Below are positions 44,215 through 53,198 of a stretch of DNA of 64,000 nt, in pieces (the first letter of the stretch is position 1; each line of letters opens with the position of its first letter). Made by a program: the position numbers and the translations under genes. Source of the stretch: Sphingomonas sp. EC-HK361 (GTDB lineage: Bacteria; Pseudomonadota; Alphaproteobacteria; Sphingomonadales; Sphingomonadaceae); NCBI RefSeq assembly GCF_902498785.1, contig NZ_LR701494.1, forward strand, positions 1,115,022 to 1,179,021, given 5' to 3'. Under the pieces are notes generated by a model. It searched no databases. It worked only from the letters and a program-made list of their open reading frames with translations, and had not been told where the DNA came from.

Positions 44215-45603
44215 TCAGCTCGCCGCGGGTAACCGCAGACGCACGAGCAGACCGCCGAGGTCCTCGCTTTCCTCCAGGCTCACCGTGCCCTCATAGATCT
44301 CCGCGACATCGCGCACGATCGCGAGGCCGAGCCCGGTTCCCGGCTTGCCCGTGTCGAGCCGCACGCCGCGATCGAAGATGCGGACGCGCTCTTCCTCCGG
44401 AATACCAGTGCCGTCGTCCTCGACCAGGAACTCGACGAAGCCGGCCTGCGCGCCGACCGTCACGAAAACGCTGCCGCCACCATATTTCGCGGCATTCTCG
44501 ATCAGATTGCCGAGCATCTCGTCGAGGTCCTGCCGCTCGACATGGACCTGCAGATCGCGCGGGCCGTCCACGTCAATACGCACGTGGCGGTAGAGCCGTC
44601 CGACCGCGCGCTCGACCGATTCGAGGCTCGGCCAGACCTCGGCGCGGCTATGCGCCGACCCGCGCCGCCCGACCGCGCGGGCGCGCGCCAGGTGGTGATC
44701 GACCTGCCGCCGCATCGTCCGCGCCTCGCGGATCACCGTCTCCGCCAGATCGGCCTGCTGCGCGGTCGCGGCGTTCATGATGACGGTCAGCGGGGTCTTC
44801 AGCGCATGGGCGAGGTTGCCGGCGTGACGCCGCGCCTCCTCCGCCTGCACCTCGTTATGCGCGATGAGCGCGTTCAGCTCCTCGACCATCGGCGCGACCT
44901 CGCGCGGCATGCCCGCATCGACGCGCGTCGCCCGCCCGGCCCGCATCCGGGCGATCTCCTCGCGCACCTTGCGCAGCGGCCACAGCCCGTACAGCGTCTG
45001 GAGCGAGGCGAGCGCGAGCAGCCCGAGCGCCAGCAACAGGAAACTGCGCACCAGCGTCCGCCTGAGCACCGCGATCTGCGCGTCCAGACCGTCCCGGCTA
45101 CCGGCGACCTGGAACCGCCAGTGGACCTTCGATCCGGGCAGCGTCACATCGCGTTCGACGATGCGCAGCTTCTCGTCGGGAAACTGCGCGCTGTCATAGG
45201 AGTGGACGGTGCGGTCGTCGTGCGGGTCGCCATAGGCAAGCTGGCGGTCCCACAGCGAGCGCGACGGGAACGGCTCGCGGTTTCTGGCGGACACCTGCCA
45301 GTAGAGTCCGGAATTGGGCTCAAGGAACCGCTGGTCGGCGGGCTGGCGGTTGAAGATCACCTCGCCTTCGGGCCCGATTTCGGAGGACACGATAAGCGCG
45401 GTCAGCACATATTCCAGCTGATCGTCGAAATTGCGCGTGATCGCCGCCGACAGCACGCGGTCCAGCGCGAAGCCGCCGCCGGTCAGCAGCACGCCGATCC
45501 ACGCCGCCGCGATCAGAATCATCCGCCGCGACAGCGACCCCGTGTGCCGCGGGCGGTTGATTGCGACGGCGTCCGGCACCGTGGTGGCGTCCGCGTCGCT
45601 CAC
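44215..45603 (-). CDS. Sensor histidine kinase (PhoQ-like class)
   Basis: 462 aa from GTG 45603, 4 bases after the regulator stop. TM1 is at about 30-48, with a periplasmic domain to about 185 that includes PSRSLWDRQLAYGDPHDD and RVVERD-like segments, TM2 at about 186-208 and HAMP, then His266 in NLAHALKTPLTV. ATPase boxes follow: NLIENAAKYGG, DDGTGIPEEE, GTGLGLAIV. The HALKTPL H-box is typical of PhoQ/QseC-like kinases that sense cations or envelope peptides. It forms an operon with the PepSY protein at 46319 and the regulator. Confidence 0.93.
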   Translation of the reverse strand: MSDADATTVPDAVAINRPRHTGSLSRRMILIAAAWIGVLLTGGGFALDRVLSAAITRNFDDQLEYVLTALIVSSEIGPEGEVIFNRQPADQRFLEPNSGLYWQVSARNREPFPSRSLWDRQLAYGDPHDDRTVHSYDSAQFPDEKLRIVERDVTLPGSKVHWRFQVAGSRDGLDAQIAVLRRTLVRSFLLLALGLLALASLQTLYGLWPLRKVREEIARMRAGRATRVDAGMPREVAPMVEELNALIAHNEVQAEEARRHAGNLAHALKTPLTVIMNAATAQQADLAETVIREARTMRRQVDHHLARARAVGRRGSAHSRAEVWPSLESVERAVGRLYRHVRIDVDGPRDLQVHVERQDLDEMLGNLIENAAKYGGGSVFVTVGAQAGFVEFLVEDDGTGIPEEERVRIFDRGVRLDTGKPGTGLGLAIVRDVAEIYEGTVSLEESEDLGGLLVRLRLPAAS

Positions 45604-45607
45604 CGGC

Positions 45608-46273
45608 TCAGGCTTCCGGGTCTTCCAGGCTGTAGCCGAGGCCGCGGATCGTGGTGATGACGTCCTGACCCAGTTTCTTGCGGATGCGCGTCACGAACAC
45701 CTCGATCGTGTTTGAATCTCGATCGAAATCCTGATCGTAGATATGCTCGATCAGCTCGGTGCGGCTGACGACCTTGCCCTTGTGATGAAGCAGGTAGCTC
45801 AGCAGCTTATATTCCTGCGCGGTCAGCTTCACCGGCTCACCGCCGCGCGAGACCTTGCCCGACCGCGTGTCGAGGCGGACATCGCCGGCGGTGAGCTCGG
45901 AAGACGCGTTGCCCGAAGCGCGGCGGATCAGCGCGCGCAGACGGGCGATCAGTTCCTCGGTCTGGAAGGGCTTGGCGACATAATCATCGGCGCCGGCGTC
46001 CAGCCCGGCGACCTTGTCGGACCAACTGTCGCGCGCGGTCAGGACCAGCACCGGTGTGACCTTGCCCTCCTTGCGCCAGCGGTCGAGCACGGTCAGCCCG
46101 TCAATCTCGGGGAGGCCGAGATCGAGCACGATCGCATCGTAATTCTCGGTAGACCCAAGGAAGTGCCCCTCCTCGCCATCGGTCGCGAGATCGATCGCAT
46201 AGCCCGCGCCTTCGAGGGTGTTCTTCAGCTGCTGGCCGAGGTTCGGCTCGTCCTCGACGATCAGAACGCGCAT
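45608..46273 (-). CDS. Response regulator, OmpR family (PhoP-like)
   Basis: 221 aa. Receiver: Asp51 (VLDLGLPEIDG), EDE at 7-9, conserved Lys in DYVAKPF. The winged helix ends EVFVTRIRKKLGQDVITTIRGLGYSL. It is followed after 4 bases by its kinase. Upstream on the same strand is a secreted PepSY-domain gene (46 bases away), so the three are probably co-transcribed. Likely targets are envelope and metal-homeostasis genes, by analogy with PhoP. Confidence 0.94.
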   Translation of the reverse strand: MRVLIVEDEPNLGQQLKNTLEGAGYAIDLATDGEEGHFLGSTENYDAIVLDLGLPEIDGLTVLDRWRKEGKVTPVLVLTARDSWSDKVAGLDAGADDYVAKPFQTEELIARLRALIRRASGNASSELTAGDVRLDTRSGKVSRGGEPVKLTAQEYKLLSYLLHHKGKVVSRTELIEHIYDQDFDRDSNTIEVFVTRIRKKLGQDVITTIRGLGYSLEDPEA

Positions 46274-46318
46274 GTCAGTCCCCTTGTGGAAATGGCGTGG
46301 ATTGGCGTCATTCGGGAC

Positions 46319-46609
46319 CTAACGCCCCGTGCGCCCCAGGATTTGCCCCGAACGCCCGTCGACATCGACCCAGATGACGGACCCATCGCGCAGGAACTTC
46401 AGCGTGTAAATGCTCGTCGAGCTATCGAAGTCGAAGCCGAGATACTGCGCATCCTTCATCGTCGGCACCACGCGCCGCTCGATCTCGCGAAGCGGCAGCA
46501 TCCGCCCCTCGCGGGTCGCCTGCCACGCCTCCATGCGATCACCGCCGCGCCGCTGGTCGGGCGCGGGCGCGTTGGCGACGAGGCCGAGAAAAATCAAAGG
46601 GAGGAGCAT
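46319..46609 (-). CDS. Small secreted PepSY-domain protein
   Basis: 96 aa from ATG 46609 (GTG 46615 also possible). A signal peptide (MLLPLIFLGLVANA) is followed by a single PepSY domain: GRMLPLREIERRVVPTMKDAQYLGFDFDSSTSIYTLKFLRDGSVIWVDVDGRSGQIL. It leads a PepSY-regulator-kinase operon. Comparable secreted PepSY proteins lie beside BqsS/BqsR and CarS/CarR-type systems, where they are suspected to modulate the kinase or bind cations. The role here is inferred from that layout. Confidence 0.85.
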   Translation of the reverse strand: MLLPLIFLGLVANAPAPDQRRGGDRMEAWQATREGRMLPLREIERRVVPTMKDAQYLGFDFDSSTSIYTLKFLRDGSVIWVDVDGRSGQILGRTGR

Positions 46610-46718
46610 CTTCACGGGTGTTGCATGGACGACAAGGGTTGAACAGCCTGTGAATGTGCGCGTCAGCCGCGCGACACCCTTGCCCGTCACCGCCGCGCCG
46701 CCTAGGTCGCGTTCGATC

Positions 46719-48515
46719 ATGGCCGCACCAATCCTCGCCTGCGAAGGCCTGGGCCTAAACCAGGGCCCGGCCTGGCTCTTCCGCAATCTCGACCTCGCCA
46801 TCGGCCAGCGCGATCGGCTCGCGCTGATCGGCCGCAATGGTGCGGGCAAGACGACGCTGCTGAAGCTTATCGCAGGGCGGATCGAGCCCGACGAAGGACG
46901 GCGCGCGATCGTGCCCGGCACCCGCGTGATCCTGCTGGAACAGGACCCATCGGTCGCGGGCCACGCGACGCTTGCCGACTATGTGCTGGCGGGCGACGAC
47001 GCGCCGCTCGCCCATGAGGCGGAGGCGATCGCGGACCAGCTCGGCATCGATCTCACCCGCGAGGCGGCGTCGGCATCGGGTGGCGAGCGTCGCCGCGCCG
47101 CGATCGTCCGCGCGCTCGCGCAGGATCCCGATATCCTGCTGCTCGACGAGCCGACCAACCATCTCGACATCACCGCGATCGAGTGGCTGGAGGATTGGCT
47201 CTCGCGCTTTCGCGGCGCGTTCGTCGTCATCAGCCATGACCGGACCTTCCTGACCCGCCTGACCAAAAGCACGCTGTGGCTCGACCGCGGGGCGATCCGC
47301 CGTGCCGAAGTGGGTTTCGGTGGATTTGAGGCGTGGACCGAGCAGGTCGCCGCCGAGGAAGAACGCCAGGCGCAGCGGCTCGACGCGAAGCTGAAGATCG
47401 AAGAGCACTGGCTGCTGCGCGGCGTCACGGGTCGCAGACGTCGCAACCAGGGTCGCCTCACGAAACTCAAGGAAATGCGCGCCGTCCGCGCGGCGATGGT
47501 CGGCCAGCAGGGGGCCGCCGCGCTGACCATCGCGGCCGACGACACCAAGACGAAGGTGGTGATCGATGCCGAGCATGTCACCAAGGCTTATGGCGCCGGA
47601 AGCGCTCAACGCACGATCATCCGCGACCTCACACTCCGCGTCACGCGCCGCGACCGGATCGGCATCGTCGGCAGCAACGGCGCGGGCAAGACGACGCTGC
47701 TGAAGCTGCTGACCGGCGAGATCGAACCCGATGCGGGGCGGATCAAGCGCGCGAAGACGCTCGACGGTATCGTCATCGATCAGCAGCGCAGCCTGATGGC
47801 GCCCGAAAAGCGTGTTCGCGAAGTGTTGGCTGACGGCGGCGACTGGATCGACGTGCAGGGCGCGCGCAAGCACGTCCACGGCTATCTCAAGGAGTTTCTC
47901 TTCGATCCGTCGATCGCGGAGGCGAAGATCGGCACGCTGTCGGGCGGCGAACGATCGCGGCTGCTTTTGGCGCGCGAGTTCGCCCGGCCGTCCAATCTGC
48001 TGGTGCTCGACGAGCCGACCAACGATCTCGATCTCGAAACGCTCGACCTGCTGCAGGAAGTGATCGCGGATTACGAGGGCACGGTGCTGATCGTCAGCCA
48101 TGATCGCGACTTCCTCGATCGCACCGTCACCCTGACGCTTGGGCTCGATGGATCGGGGACGGTCGATATCGTTGTCGGCGGGTATGAGGATTGGGAGCGG
48201 CAGCGCGCGCAGCGCACCGCGCCCGCCAAGCGCCCTGCGACGAAGGCGCCGCCACCGCCACCACCCACCACCCCGACCCGCGCGAAACTCAGCTACAAGG
48301 ATCAGCGCGATTACGATCTGCTGCCCAAGCGGATCGAGGAATTCGACGCCGCCATCGCGCGCGACGAGGCTGCTCTGCACGATCCCGGCCTCTACGCCCG
48401 CGATCCCGCCGCCTTCGACCGGCTGAGCGCAGCAATCGCGAAGGTGCGCGCGGACAAGGAGACGGCGGAGATGCGCTGGCTGGAACTGGCAGAGCAGGTC
48501 GAGGCGCTGGGGTAG
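46719..48515 (+). CDS. ABC-F family ATPase, Uup-like
   Basis: 598 aa with two ABC domains on one chain and no membrane segment. Walker A sites are GRNGAGKT (38-45) and GSNGAGKT; signatures are SASGGERRRAAIVRAL and LSGGERSRLLLAREF; Walker B sites are LLLDEPTNHLD and LVLDEPTNDLD. A C-terminal coiled coil (KLSYKDQRDYDLLPKRIEEFD onward) follows a Pro-rich linker, as in Uup. ABC-F proteins act on ribosomes or, for Uup, affect DNA-repair and transposition phenotypes. Its start is ATG 46719. Confidence 0.92.
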   Translation: MAAPILACEGLGLNQGPAWLFRNLDLAIGQRDRLALIGRNGAGKTTLLKLIAGRIEPDEGRRAIVPGTRVILLEQDPSVAGHATLADYVLAGDDAPLAHEAEAIADQLGIDLTREAASASGGERRRAAIVRALAQDPDILLLDEPTNHLDITAIEWLEDWLSRFRGAFVVISHDRTFLTRLTKSTLWLDRGAIRRAEVGFGGFEAWTEQVAAEEERQAQRLDAKLKIEEHWLLRGVTGRRRRNQGRLTKLKEMRAVRAAMVGQQGAAALTIAADDTKTKVVIDAEHVTKAYGAGSAQRTIIRDLTLRVTRRDRIGIVGSNGAGKTTLLKLLTGEIEPDAGRIKRAKTLDGIVIDQQRSLMAPEKRVREVLADGGDWIDVQGARKHVHGYLKEFLFDPSIAEAKIGTLSGGERSRLLLAREFARPSNLLVLDEPTNDLDLETLDLLQEVIADYEGTVLIVSHDRDFLDRTVTLTLGLDGSGTVDIVVGGYEDWERQRAQRTAPAKRPATKAPPPPPPTTPTRAKLSYKDQRDYDLLPKRIEEFDAAIARDEAALHDPGLYARDPAAFDRLSAAIAKVRADKETAEMRWLELAEQVEALG

Positions 48516-48529
48516 ACAGCGCGGGAAGC

Positions 48530-49879
48530 CTAGGCCCTCGGCAGCACGATCCTCGCGATCAAGCCGGGCGCGTTGTCGTCAAGTTCGAAGCGCCCGTCGT
48601 GCAGCCGGGCCACCGCCTCGACCAGCGCCATGCCGAGCCCCGCTCCCGGCTTGGACCGCGCCAAGTCGAGCCGGCCGAAGCGCTTGAGCGCCTGCGCCCG
48701 ATCCGCCTCTGCAATGCCCGGGCCGCGATCCTCGACCTGGATGCAGACCGCGCGCGCGGTCTCCGCCAGCCGCAGCGTGATCGCGCCGCCCGCACCGTGG
48801 CGGATCGCATTGTCGATCAGGTTAGTGACCGCCTGGGTCAGCAGTTCGCGGTGGATCGGCCGCGGCGCCGGCTCAGCATCCAGCGCCACCGAAAAGTCGA
48901 TTCCCGCATCTTCGGCAACGGGTTCGTAGAGCTCGCCGATCTCCTCGACAAGTTCCGCGGGCGCCACCGCGATGAAACGGTCGCGGGTCACCTGCTCGGC
49001 GCGGCTGATCTCGATCACCATCGTCAACATCCGCATGACGATGTCGGTTTCGGTCAGCAGCCCGCTCAGCGCCGCCTCGCGCCCCTGCGGATCGGCGATG
49101 AGCACCGCATTTTCGGTCTTCGTGCGCAGCCGCGTGAGCGGCGAGCGCAAGTCGTGCGCAAGGCTGTCGGTGACGACGCGCAGTTCCGCCATCAGCCGCT
49201 CCACCTTGTCGAGCATCGCATTGAGGCGTGCTGACAGCCGGTCGAAGGCATCGCCCCGCCCCCCCATCAGGATCGGCACGCGCGGGGACAAATCCCCCGC
49301 CTCGACCGCCTCGACGACGCCGGCGATCCGCACGAGCCGGGTCGCGACGTAGCGCGACACCACAAGCCCGCCGATGATGCCGAGGGCGAGCGATACGAGC
49401 ACCGCGACCGCCAGCGCCCGCTCGACCGCGCGCTGTTCCTGCTCGACCACCGCGAGCAGACGGCCGTAGAGCAGCCAATATGGCCCGACGCGGCGGATGG
49501 TGTAGCCCGCATCGTGCTGGCCCCAGGGCTGCTCGTTGCCGAGCGTGCCGATGTGGAAGGCGACCGGCTCCAGCGGCCGGCGGGTCAAAGCCGAGGGGCC
49601 TGTTCCGGTCAGCCGGCGACCGTCCGGGCTCAGCAGTTCGGCGATCAGGGTGGTGTCGCCCGATCCATGCGCATCGTCGATCGCCGCGCGCAGCGCGACG
49701 ACGCCGCTGGTGCGATACACGCCCTGCAGCGCGTCGGCCTGCTCGATCGCATCGCGGCGGATGCCCGCGATCGCGTCGTCATGCGTCTGCTTCCAGACGA
49801 AGAGGATGACGGCGAAGTTCGATACCAGCGCCAGCGCGATCGTGAGGAGCGCGATGCGCGCGGTAACCGACAGCCGCAT
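48530..49879 (-). CDS. Sensor histidine kinase paired with the 49888 regulator
   Basis: 449 aa. TM1 is at about 8-28, with a periplasmic domain to about 150 and TM2 at about 156-178, then HAMP and His242 in DSLAHDLRSPLTRLR. ATPase boxes: NLIDNAIRHG, DRGPGIAEAD, GAGLGMALV. The gene starts at ATG 49879, 8 bases after the regulator stop. The sensing domain (ALQGVYRTSGVVALRAAID) has no recognisable ligand motif. It is convergent with the ABC-F gene with 14 bases between stops. Confidence 0.92.
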   Translation of the reverse strand: MRLSVTARIALLTIALALVSNFAVILFVWKQTHDDAIAGIRRDAIEQADALQGVYRTSGVVALRAAIDDAHGSGDTTLIAELLSPDGRRLTGTGPSALTRRPLEPVAFHIGTLGNEQPWGQHDAGYTIRRVGPYWLLYGRLLAVVEQEQRAVERALAVAVLVSLALGIIGGLVVSRYVATRLVRIAGVVEAVEAGDLSPRVPILMGGRGDAFDRLSARLNAMLDKVERLMAELRVVTDSLAHDLRSPLTRLRTKTENAVLIADPQGREAALSGLLTETDIVMRMLTMVIEISRAEQVTRDRFIAVAPAELVEEIGELYEPVAEDAGIDFSVALDAEPAPRPIHRELLTQAVTNLIDNAIRHGAGGAITLRLAETARAVCIQVEDRGPGIAEADRAQALKRFGRLDLARSKPGAGLGMALVEAVARLHDGRFELDDNAPGLIARIVLPRA

Positions 49880-49887
49880 TCAGGCTC

Positions 49888-50580
49888 CTAGGCTTCGGCG
49901 GCGAGCCTGTAGCCGGCGCCGCGCACGGTGTGGAGAATGGGGGTGGGATATCCCTCCTCCAGCTTGCGGCGCAAGCGGCCGATATGAACGTCGACCACGT
50001 TCGAGCCCGGATCGAAATGATAGTTCCAGATTTTTTCCAGCATCATCGTCCGGGTCACGACCTGCCCCGCATGACGCGCGAGGTATTCGAGCAGCGAAAA
50101 TTCCCGCGACCCCAGCGGGATGCTGCGCCCGGCCCGCATCACGGATCGGGCGAGCAGGTCGATTTCCAGATCGCCGACCTCAAGCCGCGTCTTCTGCGGC
50201 TCGGCTGCCGCACGATCGGTGCGGCGGGTCAGCGCTTCGATCCGCGCGGAAAGCTCGGCGAAGGAGAACGGCTTGCACAGATAGTCGTCGGCGCCGGCGC
50301 GCAGGCCATCGACGCGGTTATCGACGCTGGCGAGCGCGGAGAGGATCAGCACCGGTGTCGCCAGCCCCGCGGCGCGAATCGCGCTAACCATCGCCAGCCC
50401 GTCCAGCCCCGGCACCATCCGGTCGGCGATGATGAGATCGAAAATCCCTTCGCTGGCGAGGAACAGGCCGTCGCGCCCGTCGGCGCACGCCTCGACGGCA
50501 TAGCCAGCCTCGACCAGCCCCTTTTGCAGGTAGGTCTGGGTGGCGGCATCATCCTCGACAATCAGGATCTTGCGGCTCAT
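49888..50580 (-). CDS. Response regulator, OmpR family
   Basis: 230 aa from ATG 50580. Receiver: EDD at 9-11, Asp53 (IIADRMVPGLDG), Lys in DYLCKPF. The winged helix carries MMLEKIWNYHFDPGSNVVDVHIGRLRRKL and ILHTVRGAGYRL. The sequence from GSREFSLLEYLARH onward is typical of CusR/QseB-type metal or envelope regulators. An A+T patch with TATATA (50602-50607) lies just upstream and may be its -10. It forms an operon with its kinase. Confidence 0.93.
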   Translation of the reverse strand: MSRKILIVEDDAATQTYLQKGLVEAGYAVEACADGRDGLFLASEGIFDLIIADRMVPGLDGLAMVSAIRAAGLATPVLILSALASVDNRVDGLRAGADDYLCKPFSFAELSARIEALTRRTDRAAAEPQKTRLEVGDLEIDLLARSVMRAGRSIPLGSREFSLLEYLARHAGQVVTRTMMLEKIWNYHFDPGSNVVDVHIGRLRRKLEEGYPTPILHTVRGAGYRLAAEA

Positions 50581-50611
50581 CGGCGTCTCCGTTCCCGGCC
50601 TATATAGGAAA

Positions 50612-50639
50612 GCCGGCGGGAAGCGAACTTCCCGCCGGC
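50612..50639 (-). terminator. Perfect 12-bp hairpin upstream of the regulator
   Basis: GCCGGCGGGAAG (50612-50623) pairs exactly with CTTCCCGCCGGC (50628-50639) across a 4-base loop. Read on the minus strand it is followed by TTTCCT, so it may terminate transcription leaving adk toward the two-component genes. Together with the palindromic element at 50841 it occupies most of the 390-bp gap; I see no gene in 50581-50970. Confidence 0.55.
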
Positions 50640-50840
50640 CCCACGGCACCCCCGGGAGTGTCGGGCACCGATCTCGGTTCTGGCCTTGGCGTTCCATTGG
50701 GCGATCGCCGGCGCGGAACGTGGGCTGAAGCTCAATTGCGATGGACCTGTCATCCGTCGTTGAAGCGGAAATACACGCTCGCCGCGGTCAAAGCGGTGAA
50801 GCCGACATGACAAATGCGTCATGGGCGTGGATTGGCGAAA

Positions 50841-50958
50841 TCCTCCCCTGGAAGGGGAGGTGGCAGCGCGTAGCGCTGACGGAGGGGTATCGCCCTTTCG
50901 ATAGCGCGACACCCCTCCACCAGCCTACGGCTGGTCCCCCTCCCCTTCCAGGGGAGGA
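50841..50958. repeat. Large palindromic intergenic element, copy 3
   Basis: 118 bp bounded by TCCTCCCCT and AGGGGAGGA. It is the reverse-complement orientation of copy 2 (30569-30684), with loop changes while stems are preserved (CCAGC-CGTAG-GCTGG here against CCAGC-GAA-GCTGG there). It starts 261 bases upstream of the regulator at 50580 and ends 12 bases beyond the adk stop. Confidence 0.85.
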
Positions 50959-50970
50959 TTATTCTCGCGC

Positions 50971-51624
50971 TTAACCCATCGCCCCCAGGATCGCATCGAT
51001 CGCGGCGCTGACATGCGCGATGTCGGCCATGCCGTCGACGCGCCGCACAAGACCGCGCGCTTCATAGATCGGCAGGATCGGCGCGGTCTTGGCACGGTAT
51101 TCGGCCATGCGGGTGCGCACCGTCTCCGCATTATCGTCCGGACGGCGCTTGAATTCGGTCGAACCGCAGACGTCGCAAACGCCGGCGACCCTGGGCTTCT
51201 TGAAGGTGTCGTGATACCCCGCGCCGCACTTCGCGCAGGTATAGCGCCCGACGATGCGCTCGATCAGCTGCGCCTCGTCGACCTCGAGCTCGATCACGAA
51301 ATCGAGCGTGCGGCCGCGTGTCGACAGAATATCGTCGAGCGCGTGCGCCTGTGCAGCGGTGCGGGGATAGCCGTCGAAGATCACGCCCGTGGTCAGCGGC
51401 AGCGCGTCGAGTGCTTCGCCGATGATCCCCGAGACGATCTCGTCCGAGACGAGCTCGCCTGCGTCCATCACCGCCTTGGCCTTCAGCCCGACCGCAGTGC
51501 CCGCCTTGACCGCGGCACGCAGCATGTCGCCGGTCGACAGCTGGATCATGCCGCGCGTTTCGACGAGCTGGCTCGCCTGCGTGCCCTTGCCCGCCCCCGG
51601 CGGCCCAAGCAGGATGATGTTCAC
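50971..51624 (-). CDS. adk: Adenylate kinase
   Basis: 217 aa. P-loop GPPGAGKG (7-14), NMP-binding region with STGDMLR, LID domain with a four-Cys zinc site (CAKCGAGYH and CDVCGS), and DGYPRTAAQ. It catalyses ATP + AMP to 2 ADP. It is the last gene of the ribosomal supercluster in this window, 32 bases after secY, so its level is tied to ribosome synthesis. The zinc LID is common in Gram-positives and in some alphaproteobacteria. Confidence 0.96.
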   Translation of the reverse strand: MNIILLGPPGAGKGTQASQLVETRGMIQLSTGDMLRAAVKAGTAVGLKAKAVMDAGELVSDEIVSGIIGEALDALPLTTGVIFDGYPRTAAQAHALDDILSTRGRTLDFVIELEVDEAQLIERIVGRYTCAKCGAGYHDTFKKPRVAGVCDVCGSTEFKRRPDDNAETVRTRMAEYRAKTAPILPIYEARGLVRRVDGMADIAHVSAAIDAILGAMG

Positions 51625-51656
51625 CGCGAACGCACTCCCATTCGTCCGTTTCTATT

Positions 51657-53021
51657 TTACCGGAGACGTCCGCCCTTGAGCTTGGCCTTCTTGATGAGAT
51701 CACCATACTGGTGCGCCAGCAGATGCGACTGGATCTGCGTGACCGTGTCCATCGTCACGTTCACGACGATCAGCAGGCTCGTGCCGCCGAGGTAGAACGG
51801 AATCTGCAGCGCCGTCACCAGATATTCGGGCAGCAGGCAGATGATCGTCAGATACGCGGCACCGATGACGGTGATGCGGGTCAGCACGTAATCGAAATAC
51901 TGCTCGGTGTTCTTGCCCGGACGGATGCCGGGGATGAACCCGCCGTGCCGCTTCAAATTCTCCGCCGTTTCCTCGGGGTTGAAGACGACCGCGGTGTAGA
52001 AGAACGAGAAGAAGATGATGCCAGCACCATAGAGCGCCATATACACCGGCGAGCCGTGCTGGAGATACTGGTTCAGGCTGATGATGAAATCGCCCCACGC
52101 GCTCTCGCCCGCGACACGCTGACCGGCGAACTGGCTGATCGTGAGCGGCATCAGCAGCAGCGACGAGGCGAAGATCGGCGGGATGACGCCGGCGGTGTTG
52201 ATCTTGAGCGGCAGGTGGCTGCGATCCGCCTGCATGCCGCGCTGCGTCTGGCGCTTGGGATATTGAATCAGGATGCGGCGCTGCGCACGCTCCATGAAGC
52301 AGATGAAGAGGACGAGGAACGCGACCGCAACGACGATGCCGATCAGCCGCACCGCATCGACGCTGCCCGAACGGCCGCCTTCCAGAAGATTGACAAGCGT
52401 CGTGGGCAGATGCGCGACGATGCCGGCCATGATGATGAGCGAGACGCCGTTGCCGATCCCGCGGCTGGTGATCTGTTCGCCCAGCCACATCAGGAACATC
52501 GTGCCGCCGATAAGGCTGACGACCGCGCCGATGCGGAACAGCATCCCCGGCTCGATCACCGCCTGGACGCCCTGATTGGCGCCCAGCGCCTCCAGCCCGA
52601 CCGCGATGAAATAGCCCTGCACCGCGGTCAGTGCGACGGTGCCGTAACGCGTATACTGGTTGAGCCGTTTGCGGCCGCTCTCGCCTTCCTTCTTGATCGC
52701 GGCGAGCTGCGGCGACAGCGACGTCGCGAGCTGCACGACAATCGAGGCGGTGATATAGGGCATCACGCCGAGCGCGATCAGCGACATTCGGCTGAGCGAG
52801 CCGCCCGAGAAGGTGTTGAAGAAATCGAGCACGCCGCCTTGGGTCTGCTGCGACAGCAGGCCGAGTGCGGTGGGATCGATCCCCGGCAGCGGCACGTAGC
52901 TGAGCATCCGGAACACGATCAGCGCGCCGATCGTGAACCACAACCGCTTCTTGAGGTCGGTCGCCTGCGCGAATTTCGACAGGCTGATGCTTTGCGCCAT
53001 CTGGTCGGCTGCGGATGCCAT
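51657..53021 (-). CDS. secY: Protein translocase channel subunit SecY
   Basis: 454 aa from ATG 53021. Ten hydrophobic helices are expected; recognisable stretches are KKRLWFTIGALIVFRMLSYVPLPGID, GVMPYITASIVVQLAT, MFLMWLGEQITSRGIGNGVSLIIMAGI and GVIPPIFASSLLLMPLTI. The plug-like and lateral-gate helices read as normal. It forms the SecYEG channel for secretion and membrane insertion. In the spc part of the cluster it lies 177 bases after rplO, a wide gap that contains a small GC hairpin (53173-53188). Confidence 0.96.
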   Translation of the reverse strand: MASAADQMAQSISLSKFAQATDLKKRLWFTIGALIVFRMLSYVPLPGIDPTALGLLSQQTQGGVLDFFNTFSGGSLSRMSLIALGVMPYITASIVVQLATSLSPQLAAIKKEGESGRKRLNQYTRYGTVALTAVQGYFIAVGLEALGANQGVQAVIEPGMLFRIGAVVSLIGGTMFLMWLGEQITSRGIGNGVSLIIMAGIVAHLPTTLVNLLEGGRSGSVDAVRLIGIVVAVAFLVLFICFMERAQRRILIQYPKRQTQRGMQADRSHLPLKINTAGVIPPIFASSLLLMPLTISQFAGQRVAGESAWGDFIISLNQYLQHGSPVYMALYGAGIIFFSFFYTAVVFNPEETAENLKRHGGFIPGIRPGKNTEQYFDYVLTRITVIGAAYLTIICLLPEYLVTALQIPFYLGGTSLLIVVNVTMDTVTQIQSHLLAHQYGDLIKKAKLKGGRLR

Positions 53022-53198
53022 GCGTTCAAACGTCCTAGGAAACAAAAACGGCGGGAAGACGTTTTACCGCCCCCGCCGCCATATAGTCACGCTTGGTGGC
53101 TTGTCTAACCCGCCAGAGCGTTTTCTACCCCGGTGAAGACCAGGACCAGTCGCGGGCGGCCCGCTACCGGAACCCGGCCTTCGCCGGGGTGCAAAGCT

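Noticed and set aside
46755-48380. Antisense frame of 541 codons across the ABC-F gene
   Set aside because: It mirrors the ABC-F codons and has the biased composition of a shadow frame. No domain is recognisable.
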